From an uncultured Bacteroidales bacterium (GTDB taxonomy: Bacteria > Bacteroidota > Bacteroidia > Bacteroidales > Bacteroidaceae), in the NCBI GenBank assembly GCA_902760345.1, contig CACWFY010000016.1, positions 1 to 64,000 of the forward strand: a stretch of DNA of 64,000 nucleotides, read 5' to 3'. The notes under the pieces were generated by a model. The model did no database searches and was not told the DNA's origin. It saw only the letters and a program-made list of their open reading frames with translations. This document shows positions 48,001 to 57,173 of this stretch, piece by piece; position 1 is the stretch's first letter, and every line of letters starts with the position of its first letter. A program made the translations under genes and the position numbers.

Positions 48001-50550
48001 ATGTCAGTTAATACGTCCATGAATACAGAAAACCTGCAGGAAATGCAGAACTCCGAGGCGGAGTCAGCGTTTAGCTTTCGGACCATTATGGCCATGTTCA
48101 TTTTGAACTGGCAGTGGTTCCTTTTGTCGATGTTTATCTGCCTGTGTACAGCGCTTATCTATCTGCGTTATGCGTCACCAGTTTATCAGGTGTCGGCCAA
48201 GATACTTATCAAAGATGATAATACACGCCGTCGCAGTAATGCCAATATGTTGGCTAACATGCAGGAACTGGGCTTTATGACCAATTCGAACGGTATTGAG
48301 AACGAGGTAGAAATCCTGCAGTCGCGCATTTTGGCGCGTGACGCCGTTATTGATTTGAAGTTATATACCGACTATAAGAGCAAGGGCCGTATCAAGAAGA
48401 CTCTGTTGTATAAGAACCAACCCGTCAATGTAGACATCGACAGTCTGCATCTTGCACAGATGGACAAGGACTTGATGACTGTTGGAACAAAGAATATCAA
48501 GTTGACGATGGTGTATCGGGATGGCCAATATGAACTGAAAGGACAGACCCTGCTCAACGGCAGGCCTAGTAGTGAATTTGAGCAGACGGTCAACACTTTC
48601 CCGACTATTATTAAGACGAAATATGGTACGCTGACGTTAACGAAGAATATACGTCACGAACTAGATGCGGAAGAAAAGGAAGTAGAGAATGGCAGTGAGT
48701 ATTATGTCACTATTGTGCCGCCAATGATTGTGGCCACAAGCTATGCCAGAGGGTTGAATGTTGCGCCGACCTCGAAGATGACTTCTATCGCGCAGTTGAC
48801 GTTGACCGATCGTGACCCTAATCGTGGTATTGACTTCCTCAATCAGTTGACTGAGTGCTATAACCGTCAGGCTAACGAAGACAAGAATGAAATAGCCTTG
48901 CGTACAGAGGAGTTCATCAACGAGCGTTTGGCAAAGATTGATGCAGAGCTGGGCTCTACCGAGGATAAGTTGGAGAATTATAAAAAGCGTAATGCACTGA
49001 CTCAGCTTCAGATGGATGCTACGCAAACGCTGCAGATGTCGACCCAGTATGAGACCAAATTGGCTGAGGCAAATACGCAGATTCATCTGTTGGACTATCT
49101 GCGTGAATATATTGATAAGCCCGAGAATATGTACAAGACCATTCCGTCGAACGTCGGAATGACCGATGCTGCATCTGTGCGACTCATTGACAGCTACAAC
49201 AAAACGGTGCAAGATCGTAACAGGTTGTTGAAGGCTGCCAGCGAGCAGGCTCCTCAGGTTCAGACACAGACCGCTATTCTGGACGACCTGCAGGCCAGCA
49301 TTCGCCAGGCTTTGTTGCAGGCTCGCCGTTCAGCAGACATTCAGCGCCAGGGTGTGCAGAACCAGTATAACAAATATCAGAATCGCATCGGAAATAGTCC
49401 TGAACAAGAGCGCGTTCTGAACCAGATAGGTCGTCAGCAGGAGGTGAAGTCTGGTCTCTATCTGCTGTTGTTGCAGAAGCGTGAGGAGAATAGTATCTCA
49501 CTGGCCGCTACTGCCAACAAGGGTAAGATGATTGACGAACCTGAATTCAATGGTAAGGTTAGTCCTAAGAGCGCTATCATCATGCTGGCTGCTCTTGTGC
49601 TTGGATTGGCTATTCCTTTCGCTATCCTCTATCTGCTGCAACTGTTGCAGTTCCGTATCGGTGGACATGATGATTTGGTTAAGATGACCAGGTTGCCCAT
49701 TATCTCCGACGTACCCGTTGCCAGTGATAGTGTAAAGTCGGCTGCAGGCATTGTGGTGCAGGCCAACAAGAACAACCAGATAGACGAAGTGTTCCGCTCA
49801 CTGCGAACCAATGTGCAGTTTATGATGAAGGAAGACGAAAAGATTATCCTCTTTACATCAAGTATCAGTGGAGAGGGTAAGACCTTTATCGCCGCCAACC
49901 TTGCAATGTCGTTTGCACTGCTTGGAAAGAAGGTGGTGCTCTGCGGTCTTGATATTCGTAAGCCAGCACTGGGTCGTCTGTTTGATGTGAAAGATCGTCA
50001 GCAAGGTGTTACTACACTGCTGAGCAAGAATAGGGTAACAGAGGAAGATCTTATGGATCAGCTGTCACCATCGGCTGTTAATGATAACCTCGACTTGTTG
50101 TTAGCTGGTCCTACGCCTCCTAACCCCACGGAGTTGCTGGCTCGCGACAATATGAGACAGATCATTGAACTGCTGAAGCAGCGTTATGATTATATCATTT
50201 TGGATACAGCACCTGTTGGTCTGGTAAGTGATACCATGCAGCTGACTAAATATGCCAATGTTTGCTGCTATATCTGTCGTGCCGACTATACACCGAAGTC
50301 GAACATTGAACTGCTGAATACACTATCTGCCGAAGGTAAACTGCCCAACACTGGACTTGTCCTCAATGGTGTGGATATGTCGAAGAAGAAGTATGGCTAC
50401 TACTATGGCTATGGCAAGTACGGTAAGTACGGCCGATACGGTTATGGTCGCTATGGCTACGGCCGTTATGGCTATGGTAACTACGGAAACTATGGCAATT
50501 ATGCCAATAGTCACTATGGCAATAAAAACGACGACTCTATTAAGAAATAA
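48001..50550 (+). CDS. Wzc-type polysaccharide co-polymerase and tyrosine autokinase
   Basis: This 849-aa inner-membrane protein controls chain length and export of extracellular polysaccharide. The N-terminal Wzz domain has a helix near residues 38-56, a long periplasmic coiled region (ERLAKIDAELGSTEDKLENYKKR) and a second helix near residue 520 (SAIIMLAALVLGLAIPFAILY). The C-terminal BY-kinase has Walker A FTSSISGEGKTFIAANLAMS near residue 618, Walker A' VVLCGLDIRKPALG and Walker B YIILDTAPVGLVSD. The tail holds over 20 tyrosines in Y-G-K/R repeats (residues about 796-840), an autophosphorylation cluster longer than usual. Confidence 0.93.
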   Translation: MSVNTSMNTENLQEMQNSEAESAFSFRTIMAMFILNWQWFLLSMFICLCTALIYLRYASPVYQVSAKILIKDDNTRRRSNANMLANMQELGFMTNSNGIENEVEILQSRILARDAVIDLKLYTDYKSKGRIKKTLLYKNQPVNVDIDSLHLAQMDKDLMTVGTKNIKLTMVYRDGQYELKGQTLLNGRPSSEFEQTVNTFPTIIKTKYGTLTLTKNIRHELDAEEKEVENGSEYYVTIVPPMIVATSYARGLNVAPTSKMTSIAQLTLTDRDPNRGIDFLNQLTECYNRQANEDKNEIALRTEEFINERLAKIDAELGSTEDKLENYKKRNALTQLQMDATQTLQMSTQYETKLAEANTQIHLLDYLREYIDKPENMYKTIPSNVGMTDAASVRLIDSYNKTVQDRNRLLKAASEQAPQVQTQTAILDDLQASIRQALLQARRSADIQRQGVQNQYNKYQNRIGNSPEQERVLNQIGRQQEVKSGLYLLLLQKREENSISLAATANKGKMIDEPEFNGKVSPKSAIIMLAALVLGLAIPFAILYLLQLLQFRIGGHDDLVKMTRLPIISDVPVASDSVKSAAGIVVQANKNNQIDEVFRSLRTNVQFMMKEDEKIILFTSSISGEGKTFIAANLAMSFALLGKKVVLCGLDIRKPALGRLFDVKDRQQGVTTLLSKNRVTEEDLMDQLSPSAVNDNLDLLLAGPTPPNPTELLARDNMRQIIELLKQRYDYIILDTAPVGLVSDTMQLTKYANVCCYICRADYTPKSNIELLNTLSAEGKLPNTGLVLNGVDMSKKKYGYYYGYGKYGKYGRYGYGRYGYGRYGYGNYGNYGNYANSHYGNKNDDSIKK

Positions 50551-50553
50551 ATT

Positions 50554-50979
50554 GTGACAATAGCAGTTGATTTTGACGGGACAATCGTCGAGCATAAGTA
50601 CCCGAAGATTGGTGAAGAGATTCCCTTTGCTGTCGAGACGCTCAAGATGCTGCAACAAGATCAGCACCAGCTGATATTGTGGACTGTTCGTGAGGGGGAA
50701 TTGCTGGATGAAGCTGTAGAATGGTGCCGTGAACGTGGCCTGGTGTTCTGGGCCGTCAATCGCGACTATCCAGAGGAGACAGTGGACAATAATCCCCACT
50801 TCTCTCGCAAACTGAAGGCAGACATGTTCATCGACGACCGTAATCTCGGTGGTTTGGCAGACTGGGGTACATTGTATAGCATGATTAAGCATCACCGCAA
50901 GTGGCGCCATATGATTGACGATGAGGCCAACAGTAATATGTATCACAGACCACGCAAAAAACATTGGTGGAATTTTTAG
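50554..50979 (+). CDS. Small capless HAD-superfamily hydrolase (BT0820-like)
   Basis: This 141-aa protein starts at a GTG (50554), 3 nt after the kinase stop; no ATG alternative keeps motif I. MTIAVDFDGTIVEHKYPKIG supplies the DxDGT nucleophile motif directly at the N-terminus. LILWTVREGELLDEAVEWC and ADMFIDDRNLGG (motif IV) follow. It has no cap domain, which is typical of HADs acting on large or sugar-phosphate substrates. Position inside the export operon suggests a phosphosugar or a phosphoprotein (perhaps the tyrosine kinase), but neither is shown. Confidence 0.82.
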   Translation: MTIAVDFDGTIVEHKYPKIGEEIPFAVETLKMLQQDQHQLILWTVREGELLDEAVEWCRERGLVFWAVNRDYPEETVDNNPHFSRKLKADMFIDDRNLGGLADWGTLYSMIKHHRKWRHMIDDEANSNMYHRPRKKHWWNF

Positions 50980-51000
50980 AAACACGAAAATAGCAGTAAT

Positions 51001-51804
51001 ATGAAACCAATAAAATTATTGTTTGTACTTGCAACGGCTGTTGTCCTGCTGACAGGATGCGGCAGTACGAAGAATGTTGCTTACTTCCAAAATGCTCAGA
51101 CAGTTAATTTGGACGCCTCAAAGGTGCTCTACGATGCCCGCATTATGCCGAAAGATGTACTGAGCATCACGGTAAACACCTCTGACCCTGAGGCTGCTGT
51201 GCCCTTTAACCTGACAGTGGCAACTGCTCAGAGTGTCTCGATAAGGACGACATCTACCACTCAGGCTGCCCTTCAGAGCTATATTGTTGATAACGAGGGA
51301 AACATTGACTTCCCACTCGTTGGAAAGTTGCATGTTGCGGGCCTGACCAAGAACGAAGCCGAGCAGCTTGTCCTTTCGAAAATCAAGCCGTTCTTGAGCG
51401 ACACGGAGATTCCTATTGTCACTGTTCGCATGATTAACTATAAGATTTCAGTCATTGGTGAGGTGAATCGTCCTGGTATGTTTACCGTGGCCAACGAGAA
51501 GATTAATATCCTCGAGGCTTTGGCACAGGCAGGCGACCTGACCATCTATGGTGTTCGTGATAAGGTTCAGCTTATTCGTGAGGATGCCACCGGCAAGAAG
51601 GAAATCCATATATTGAACCTCAACGATGCCAACATCATCAATTCACCTTATTATTATCTTCAGCAGAACGACATTATCTATGTTGAACCCAACAAGGTAA
51701 AGTCACAAAACTCAAGTGTGGGTTCGATGACTACCCTGTGGTTCTCGGCAACGAGCATCCTGATATCGTTGACCTCATTGCTGTATAACATTCTGAAAAA
51801 ATAA
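51001..51804 (+). CDS. Wza-type polysaccharide export lipoprotein
   Basis: This 267-aa outer-membrane lipoprotein has the lipobox VVLLTGCGSTKN (Cys near residue 20). The Poly_export domain is ASKVLYDARIMPKDVLSITV to IDFPLVGKLHVAGLTKNEAEQLV (residues about 38-125). The SLBB domain is YKISVIGEVNRPGMFTVANEKINILEALAQAGDLTIYG near residue 148. A C-terminal helix (LWFSATSILISLTSLLYNILKK) crosses the outer membrane, as in Wza. It partners with the Wzc-type protein upstream to export polysaccharide. Confidence 0.92.
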   Translation: MKPIKLLFVLATAVVLLTGCGSTKNVAYFQNAQTVNLDASKVLYDARIMPKDVLSITVNTSDPEAAVPFNLTVATAQSVSIRTTSTTQAALQSYIVDNEGNIDFPLVGKLHVAGLTKNEAEQLVLSKIKPFLSDTEIPIVTVRMINYKISVIGEVNRPGMFTVANEKINILEALAQAGDLTIYGVRDKVQLIREDATGKKEIHILNLNDANIINSPYYYLQQNDIIYVEPNKVKSQNSSVGSMTTLWFSATSILISLTSLLYNILKK

Positions 51805-51814
51805 ACGGAAATCA

Positions 51815-52000
51815 ATGCTCATGTCAGAACAACACCATCATCACCATAAGCATCATCGCGATTCAGCTAGTATTTTCAGAGAAAAGACACTACGTGGTAT
51901 AGAGCGCCGCAAGTTGCTGGAGAAGCTCTTGATGTATGGCCTTATAGCTCTGGCCGTTATTATGGCTATATTAGTCTTCTTGGCCTATTCCATCGGGTAG
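51815..52000 (+). CDS. Small His-rich single-pass membrane protein
   Basis: This 61-aa peptide (59 aa from the second ATG at 51821) starts MSEQHHHHHKHHRDSAS with seven histidines. A basic amphipathic stretch (FREKTLRGIERRKLLEKLL) and one C-terminal membrane helix (MYGLIALAVIMAILVFLAYSIG) follow. It is 10 nt after the Wza gene and ends the operon before a strong terminator. It could bind metal or be an accessory of the export complex. I know of no described family. Low complexity makes homology hard to judge, but the reading frame, spacing and helix support a real gene. Confidence 0.6.
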   Translation: MLMSEQHHHHHKHHRDSASIFREKTLRGIERRKLLEKLLMYGLIALAVIMAILVFLAYSIG

Positions 52001-52024
52001 ACAATACCAATAGATAAAAGAAAT

Positions 52025-52068
52025 AAAGAAATTCTGTCTTTTTCTCGTAAAAAGGCAGAATTTCTTTT
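52025..52068 (+). terminator. Terminator of the exopolysaccharide export operon
   Basis: AAAGAAATTCTG pairs with CAGAATTTCTTT, extended by TTTTT/AAAAA, and is followed by TTTTG. Confidence 0.88.
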
Positions 52069-52089
52069 GTTATTACTACGTTTTGAATT

Positions 52090-52187
52090 CAGTTTCCCTA
52101 TGTGAAACTATCAGTTCCCCATAGGGAAACTGTGAGTTTCTTACGAGGGAACTGGCAGTTCCCTGCGGGGGAACTTCGTAGTTCACT
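52090..52187. repeat. 22-bp-period tandem array of palindromic units, 3' of tRNA-Arg
   Basis: Four 22-nt units start at 52090, 52112, 52134 and 52156. Each is an inverted repeat of the type AGTTTCC...GGAAACT or AGTTCCC...GGGAACT, so each unit folds into its own hairpin. ACTACGTTTT just upstream also occurs in the array 3' of tRNA-Leu (13690-13699 region). The array lies directly downstream of tRNA-Arg as it is transcribed. Confidence 0.85.
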
Positions 52188-52190
52188 TAG

Positions 52191-52262
52191 TACCCCGACC
52201 CAGAATCGAACTGGGAACTAAGTCTTAGGAGGACCTTGTTATATCCATTTAACTATCAGGGC
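52191..52262 (-). tRNA. tRNA-Arg (CCT anticodon)
   Basis: The 72-nt cloverleaf has acceptor GCCCTGA paired with TCGGGGT and discriminator A. The anticodon loop CTCCTAA gives CCT, and the T-arm is CCCAGTTCGATTCTGGG. CCA is not encoded. The promoter box TACCTTTG is on the minus strand at 52290-52297. Confidence 0.94.
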
Positions 52263-52308
52263 AACCACTATTATTGCGTTTTGCGCATGCAAAGGTACGA
52301 AAAAAAAG

Positions 52309-52336
52309 GAAATAGTGAAAAGTGAAATGTGAAAAA
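52309..52336. repeat. Heptanucleotide repeat (TGAAAAG) between tRNA-Arg and the MaoC gene
   Basis: Four 7-nt units (GAAATAG, TGAAAAG, TGAAATG, TGAAAAA) lie about 25 nt upstream of the TACCTTTG box (52361-52368) of the MaoC gene. The unit is related to the GTGAAAA units inside prmC. Confidence 0.75.
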
Positions 52337-52398
52337 TTTGCTGCCACCATGTTTTTTTCGTACCTTTGTGCAGCAATTATCATTATAAACATAAGTAA

Positions 52399-52863
52399 AT
52401 GGGAAAATTAGTCATCAACTCGTACGACGAGTTTGCCGCCCATCTGGGCGAGGAATTAGGACATTCAGAGTGGTTGGAGGTTGACCAAGACCGTATCAAC
52501 CTGTTTGCAGACGCTACGCTGGACCACCAGTGGATACATGTTGACGTAGAGCGCGCCAAGCAGGAGAGTCCCTACAAGTCGACAATCGCCCACGGCTATC
52601 TGACACTGAGTCTGCTGCCCTATATGTGGGACCAGATCATTGAAGTGAACAATATCAAGATGCTGGTGAACTACGGCATGAACGACATGCGCTTCGGACA
52701 GCCGGTAATTACTGGCAGTCGTGTGCGCCTGGTAACCAAACTGCACAACATTCAGAACCTGCGTGGCATCTGTAAGGCAGAAATTAAGTTTGTCATTGAG
52801 ATTGAGGGACAGCGCAAACCAGCGCTTGAAGGTATCGCAGCCTTCCTGTACTATTTTAATTAG
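52399..52863 (+). CDS. MaoC-like (R)-specific hydratase/dehydratase
   Basis: This 154-aa hot-dog-fold protein has the hydratase 2 motif FADATLDHQWIHVDVERAKQESPYKSTIAHGYLTLSLLPY near residues 35-75, with the catalytic Asp and His of the D-x4-H pattern and the G-Y/F that follows. MaoC-like enzymes hydrate enoyl-CoA or enoyl-ACP substrates. The substrate here is unknown, and there are no fatty-acid genes next to it. It is monocistronic and converges on secDF with a shared terminator. Confidence 0.88.
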   Translation: MGKLVINSYDEFAAHLGEELGHSEWLEVDQDRINLFADATLDHQWIHVDVERAKQESPYKSTIAHGYLTLSLLPYMWDQIIEVNNIKMLVNYGMNDMRFGQPVITGSRVRLVTKLHNIQNLRGICKAEIKFVIEIEGQRKPALEGIAAFLYYFN

Positions 52864-52904
52864 TGATACTGTTTCGACTAGGATAACTAGTTTGATGATA
52901 GAAA

Positions 52905-52940
52905 AAACAGCCCGCTTTCAAATGCGAAAGCGGGCTGTTT
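52905..52940. terminator. Bidirectional terminator between the MaoC gene and secDF
   Basis: AAACAGCCCGCTTTC pairs perfectly with GAAAGCGGGCTGTTT around a short loop, with A/T runs on both sides, suiting both convergent genes. Confidence 0.92.
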
Positions 52941-52958
52941 GTATGATGTGTAGTGGAC

Positions 52959-55900
52959 TTAGGCCTCTACGTTGTCTTCGCGGATGTTACGACCCATCAC
53001 GATGAAGGCCGTAGGAGCTGCGATGAACAGTGATGACAGGGTACCGAAGATGACACCTAGAATCATAGCGAACGAGAAGCTGCGAATAGAGTCGCCACCG
53101 AGGATGAAGATACACAGCAACACGATCAGCGTGGTTACAGAGGTGTTGATGGTACGAGCCAGCGTCTGGTTCAGCGAGTCGTTGAACAGCTGCTGACGGT
53201 CGCGCTTGCCATAGAGCTGGAAGTTCTCACGGATACGGTCGAATACCGTAACCAATCACCGTCAGGATAGCACCAATGAATACCTGGTCAATCTCCAGTG
53301 ACATGGGAACAAAGCCCCACAGTGCTGAGTACATACCAATAACTACCAAAGCGTCGAGAGCCAGTGCGATGGTGGCGCCAGTAGAGTAGGCGATGTTGCG
53401 GAAACGAATCAGAATATATACGAAGATGGCTACCAAAGCAATGAGTACGCTAATGATGGCGCCGTGAGTGATGTCCTTGGCAACAGCAGGACCGACCTTA
53501 GCCGAGCTGATGATAGAGCCGCCCTGGCGATCATCGGGATTCTTGAACGACTCTACGTTCTCCTGGCTAACGAAACCGCCCTTCTTCAATGCTTTGTAGA
53601 GGATTGTCTCTGCCTCATCGTCAACGTTCGGGTTGTTTGACTCGATATCCCAGTTGGTTGATACGCGGATGGTCTTGCCGTCGGTACCCAGTGCAATAAC
53701 GCTGGTGTTAGCCTCCTTACCGGCATTCTCACCAACGGTGTTGATGAATGCACCGGCGAGAGCCTGACGAACCTGCTCAACGGGAGTCTCCTTGTCGAGG
53801 GTTACCACGTAGTTGCGACCACCTGTGAAGTCAATGCTCTGGCTCAGGCCACGAACAAAGAAGCAGCCAATGAAGAAGATGGCAGCAACGCCCCAGATGG
53901 TGAAGCTCTTCTTGTACATACCCATGAAGTTGTACTTGGCGTTCTGCATCAGGTTCTTCGAGTAAGCAGTAACGAATGTCAGGTTGAGCCACTTGTCTTT
54001 AGCCAGACGGTTCTCATAAACCAGACGGGTCAGGAATACTGCGGTGAAGAACGAGCAGAAGATACCGATGATCCATGTGGTAGCGAAGCCCTTGACAGGA
54101 CCTGTACCGAAGAACAACAGGATGGCACCAGTAATCAGAGAGGTAACGTTTGAGTCGAAGATAGCAGAGAAGGCATTTGAGTAACCCTTCTGTACAGCCT
54201 CCTTCATGCCCAGGCCACGCTTCAGTTCCTCCTTGATACGCTCGTAGATCAGCACGTTGGCATCCACGGCAGTACCCAGCGTCAGCACGATACCGGCAAT
54301 ACCCGGCATAGTTAGCGCTGCTTGGAACGAGGTCAGAATACCCAGTGTGAAGAACAGGTTGAACAGCAAGGCAATATCTGAGAGAATACCAGGGATGAAA
54401 CCATACAGCATAATCATGTAGATCATCAGCAGCACGAAGGCTACGATGAATGAGATGACACCCTGCTTGATAGACTGTGCACCGAGTGACGGACCTACCA
54501 CCTCTTCCTGTACAATACGGGTAGGAGCTGGCATCTTACCAGAGTTCAGCGTGTTAGCCAAGTCTTTGGTGTCTTCAATGGTGAAGTTACCAGTAATCTG
54601 AGAGTTACCACCATCAATCTGAGTCAGGATACGGGGAGCAGAGTAGACTGCGTCGTCAAGCACGATAGCTACGCCACGACCGATGTTCTGCTTGGTGATT
54701 TGGCTCCAGCGGCGTGCACCGTCGCTATTCATCTGCATAGAAACAGAGGGGTGACCCATCTGGTCGAAGTCGTCCTTAGAGCTGGTGATAACATCACCCT
54801 CCAGCGGAGCACGGCCGTTAGGCTCGGTAATCTTCAGAGCATAGAGTGCAAAGATGTCGCCACGGGTGTTCTCGCCACCGAAATCCTCGGCTTTGGCACC
54901 CCAGCGCAGCTTACATTCAGCAGGCAGTACCTGTGCGGCAATGTCTGAGTAAATCACCTTGTTGACTTGAGCGGTATCGCGAGCGTTAGCATAACCGACA
55001 ATAGCGAGACCCTGACCCTGAACAGGCTGGAAGACGCTGAATAACGGATTCTGCTTCTTTGCTTCTGCAATGGCTTTGGCATCAGCTTTATCGTCTTTCT
55101 TAGCCAGTTTGGCAGCGAGATCAGTAGCCTTGCTGGCAACAGTGTCAGCAGCAGCAACTTCTGTAGCAGCACTGTCAGCAACAACCTCTTCCTCAGCAGC
55201 ACCGCCAGTAGCGGCATACTTCTGGTTCAGCTGAGCCAACAGGGGAACGATTTCCTGTGAGTTGTAAGTCTCCCAGAACTCCAGATTGGCTGAACCCTGA
55301 AGGAGCTTGCGAACACGCTCGGGCTCCTTGATACCAGGCATCTCGACCATGATACGGCCTGACTGGCCCTCCAACTTCTGGATATTCGGCTGTACGACAC
55401 CAAACTTATCAATACGGTTACGGACAACGTTGAACGAGTTGTCAACAGCAGACTGTACTTCAGCGCGCAGCGCACTCTCAACCTCTGAGTCGGTAGACTG
55501 TGTGCTCACCTTGCCCTTCATCTGCTGAGTAGCGAAAACTGCTGCCAAGGGGCGTCCGTTGGAATTCTGCTTCCAATACTTGATAAACAGGGAGATAAAG
55601 TCGTCCTGACTAGTCTCTTCTTCCTTCTTAGCCTCTTCCATAGACTTCTTGTAAGCGGCGTCAGTCTTGTGGTCAGCCAGCACGTCAATGACGTCAGGTA
55701 CTGAAACCTCAAGAATAACGTTCATACCACCTTTCAGGTCAAGGCCAAGGCCAATCTCCATCTCGCGGCACTGCTTGAAAGAATAGATTCCGCAGTACAC
55801 TTTCTCGTTCATAATGGAGTCGAGATACTCCTGACCGGCCTCTTCGCCCATGGCAGCAGCCTTCTTTTCATAATGGCTTGTCACAAACGAGAAGGAAAGG

Positions 55901-55962
55901 TAGAAGCAGCAAACAAGCACCAAAATGATTGCGATAAATTTTACAATTCCTTTGTTTTGCAT
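52959..55962 (-). pseudogene. secDF: Protein translocase SecDF, disrupted near the C-terminus by a frameshift
   Basis: SecDF is the fused membrane subunit that drives late steps of Sec export with the proton-motive force. The frame from 55962 (MQNKGIVKFIAIILVLVCCF) runs through SecD (GLDLKGGMNVILEV; the DPG-like SGRIMVEMPGIKEPERVRKLL; AALTMPGIAGIVLTLGTAVDANVLIYERI) into SecF. It is lost at about 53244-53248, ending GYGIRPYP at 53227. The next frame resumes VFDRIRENFQLYGKRDRQQL and finishes at 52959. Compared with the SecF consensus GYSINDTVVVFDRIREN, about 20 nt coding SINDTV(V) are missing. A low-complexity Ala-rich insert (residues about 250-300) is also present. Real lesion or assembly error. 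Confidence 0.85.
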
Positions 55963-56008
55963 TTTGTTTATTATGTTATTAATTTATAGATTTCGCTATT
56001 TAAGCCTG

Positions 56009-56016
56009 CAAATATA
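56009..56016 (-). promoter_or_regulatory. Predicted -7 box for secDF
   Basis: The minus strand reads TATATTTG, 47 nt upstream of the SecDF start. Octamer-like spacing (TGTTTATT/ATGTTATT) occurs at 55965-55988. Confidence 0.5.
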
Positions 56017-56063
56017 CTTATTTTTCTTCACTTACCGAAATTATTCAGCGAATTTCACGTTTT

Positions 56064-57173
56064 TTATATAGGTTTTCTGTCTATTTTTAGCCAACAGACT
56101 ATAGGATAATGGTCGCTGACGTCAATTTTTGTGTCAATTTGGGTATTATATGGTTGTATGTTGGGGGAGCAAAAAATATGGTCGATACGGAAAGAAAATG
56201 CCTTCTGATTATATGACAAACCGATGCCCTTTCCTGTCGTTCCGAAACAGTCAGTGAGCAGTTGTGACATCGCATGATGAGAGTAAGATAGAGGATTGTC
56301 GTTGAAGTCGCCACAGACGATGATAGGGTAATGATCTATGTACTGACAGACATACTCGCAGACACAATCTATCTGCAGGGAGCGTTTGGCATTGGCCTCA
56401 GCTAACTTAACCATCAGTAGCTTCGATTCAGTGCGCACTGAGTCACGGTCCATCTCTCCTCTTATCATCTGTCGATATTGGGCACGGTCTTTTTCGCTGA
56501 GATGACAACTCTCAAAGTGATTGTTGATGACAATGACAGTATCATTCCCGACCTTCAGCCACCAGGCACAACTGCCGTTATTGACGGTTGTAGAATAGTT
56601 GATGCGTTCACGTCGGATAATAGGATAGCGGGTATGGATGCCCAGACAGTTGAAGTTGAGTTCGCTGTTGCTGAGCACTAGCGTGTCATTATAGATATAT
56701 CCTCTTTTGTGATAGTTGTCAAAAATATTCTTTCGCCAAGTGTCATTATCTTCTTGTATACAGATGATATCTGCTTTGCTGTCAGACAAATAGTTGATGA
56801 TGTCTTCTAACCCGTTTTGTTTCCCCTCATTGTTTTGGGGATAGCCGCAAACGTTGTACGACACAAGTTTAATGGCTTGGTCAGGTACCGTTTGTGATGG
56901 ATGAAAAGGTATATATATACGTATAGGTACGTACGCGAGCAGAAAGCCGACGACAGGAATCCATGCCTTTGTCCATTTAAACAATAGCCAGAACACCAGA
57001 AATGCCATGTTTGCTAACAGGAAAAGGGGAAAAGCCATACCTGTAGTGGATAGTAGCGGATGCTGGGCAGGATGCAGGTGGTCGCTATAGCCAGTGAGTA
57101 GCATCAAGATGATGGTGAAGACGTTGGAGCCCATCATCATCTGTATGGTCAATTTCTTAAGTTTCTTAATCAC
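56064..57173 (-). CDS. Membrane-anchored endonuclease/exonuclease/phosphatase-family protein
   Basis: This 369-aa protein has about three N-terminal helices (residues 10-95). A C-terminal EEP domain has KLVSYNVCGYPQNNEG (first Asn, near residue 130), DIICIQEDNDT (catalytic Glu), VIVINNHFESCHLS (His), IIVCGDFNDNPLS (GDFN) and a final VSDHYPIVCWL (DH). All key residues of the fold are present. The domain should face the periplasm and may act on phospholipid, phosphosugar or nucleic acid. It starts at an ATGA overlap with the rhomboid stop. Confidence 0.87.
   Translation of the reverse strand: MIKKLKKLTIQMMMGSNVFTIILMLLTGYSDHLHPAQHPLLSTTGMAFPLFLLANMAFLVFWLLFKWTKAWIPVVGFLLAYVPIRIYIPFHPSQTVPDQAIKLVSYNVCGYPQNNEGKQNGLEDIINYLSDSKADIICIQEDNDTWRKNIFDNYHKRGYIYNDTLVLSNSELNFNCLGIHTRYPIIRRERINYSTTVNNGSCAWWLKVGNDTVIVINNHFESCHLSEKDRAQYRQMIRGEMDRDSVRTESKLLMVKLAEANAKRSLQIDCVCEYVCQYIDHYPIIVCGDFNDNPLSYSHHAMSQLLTDCFGTTGKGIGLSYNQKAFSFRIDHIFCSPNIQPYNTQIDTKIDVSDHYPIVCWLKIDRKPI

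Noticed and set aside
53227-53260. Programmed ribosomal frameshift in secDF
   Set aside because: There is no slippery heptamer at the junction, and conserved codons are missing, so a simple shift would not restore the normal protein.
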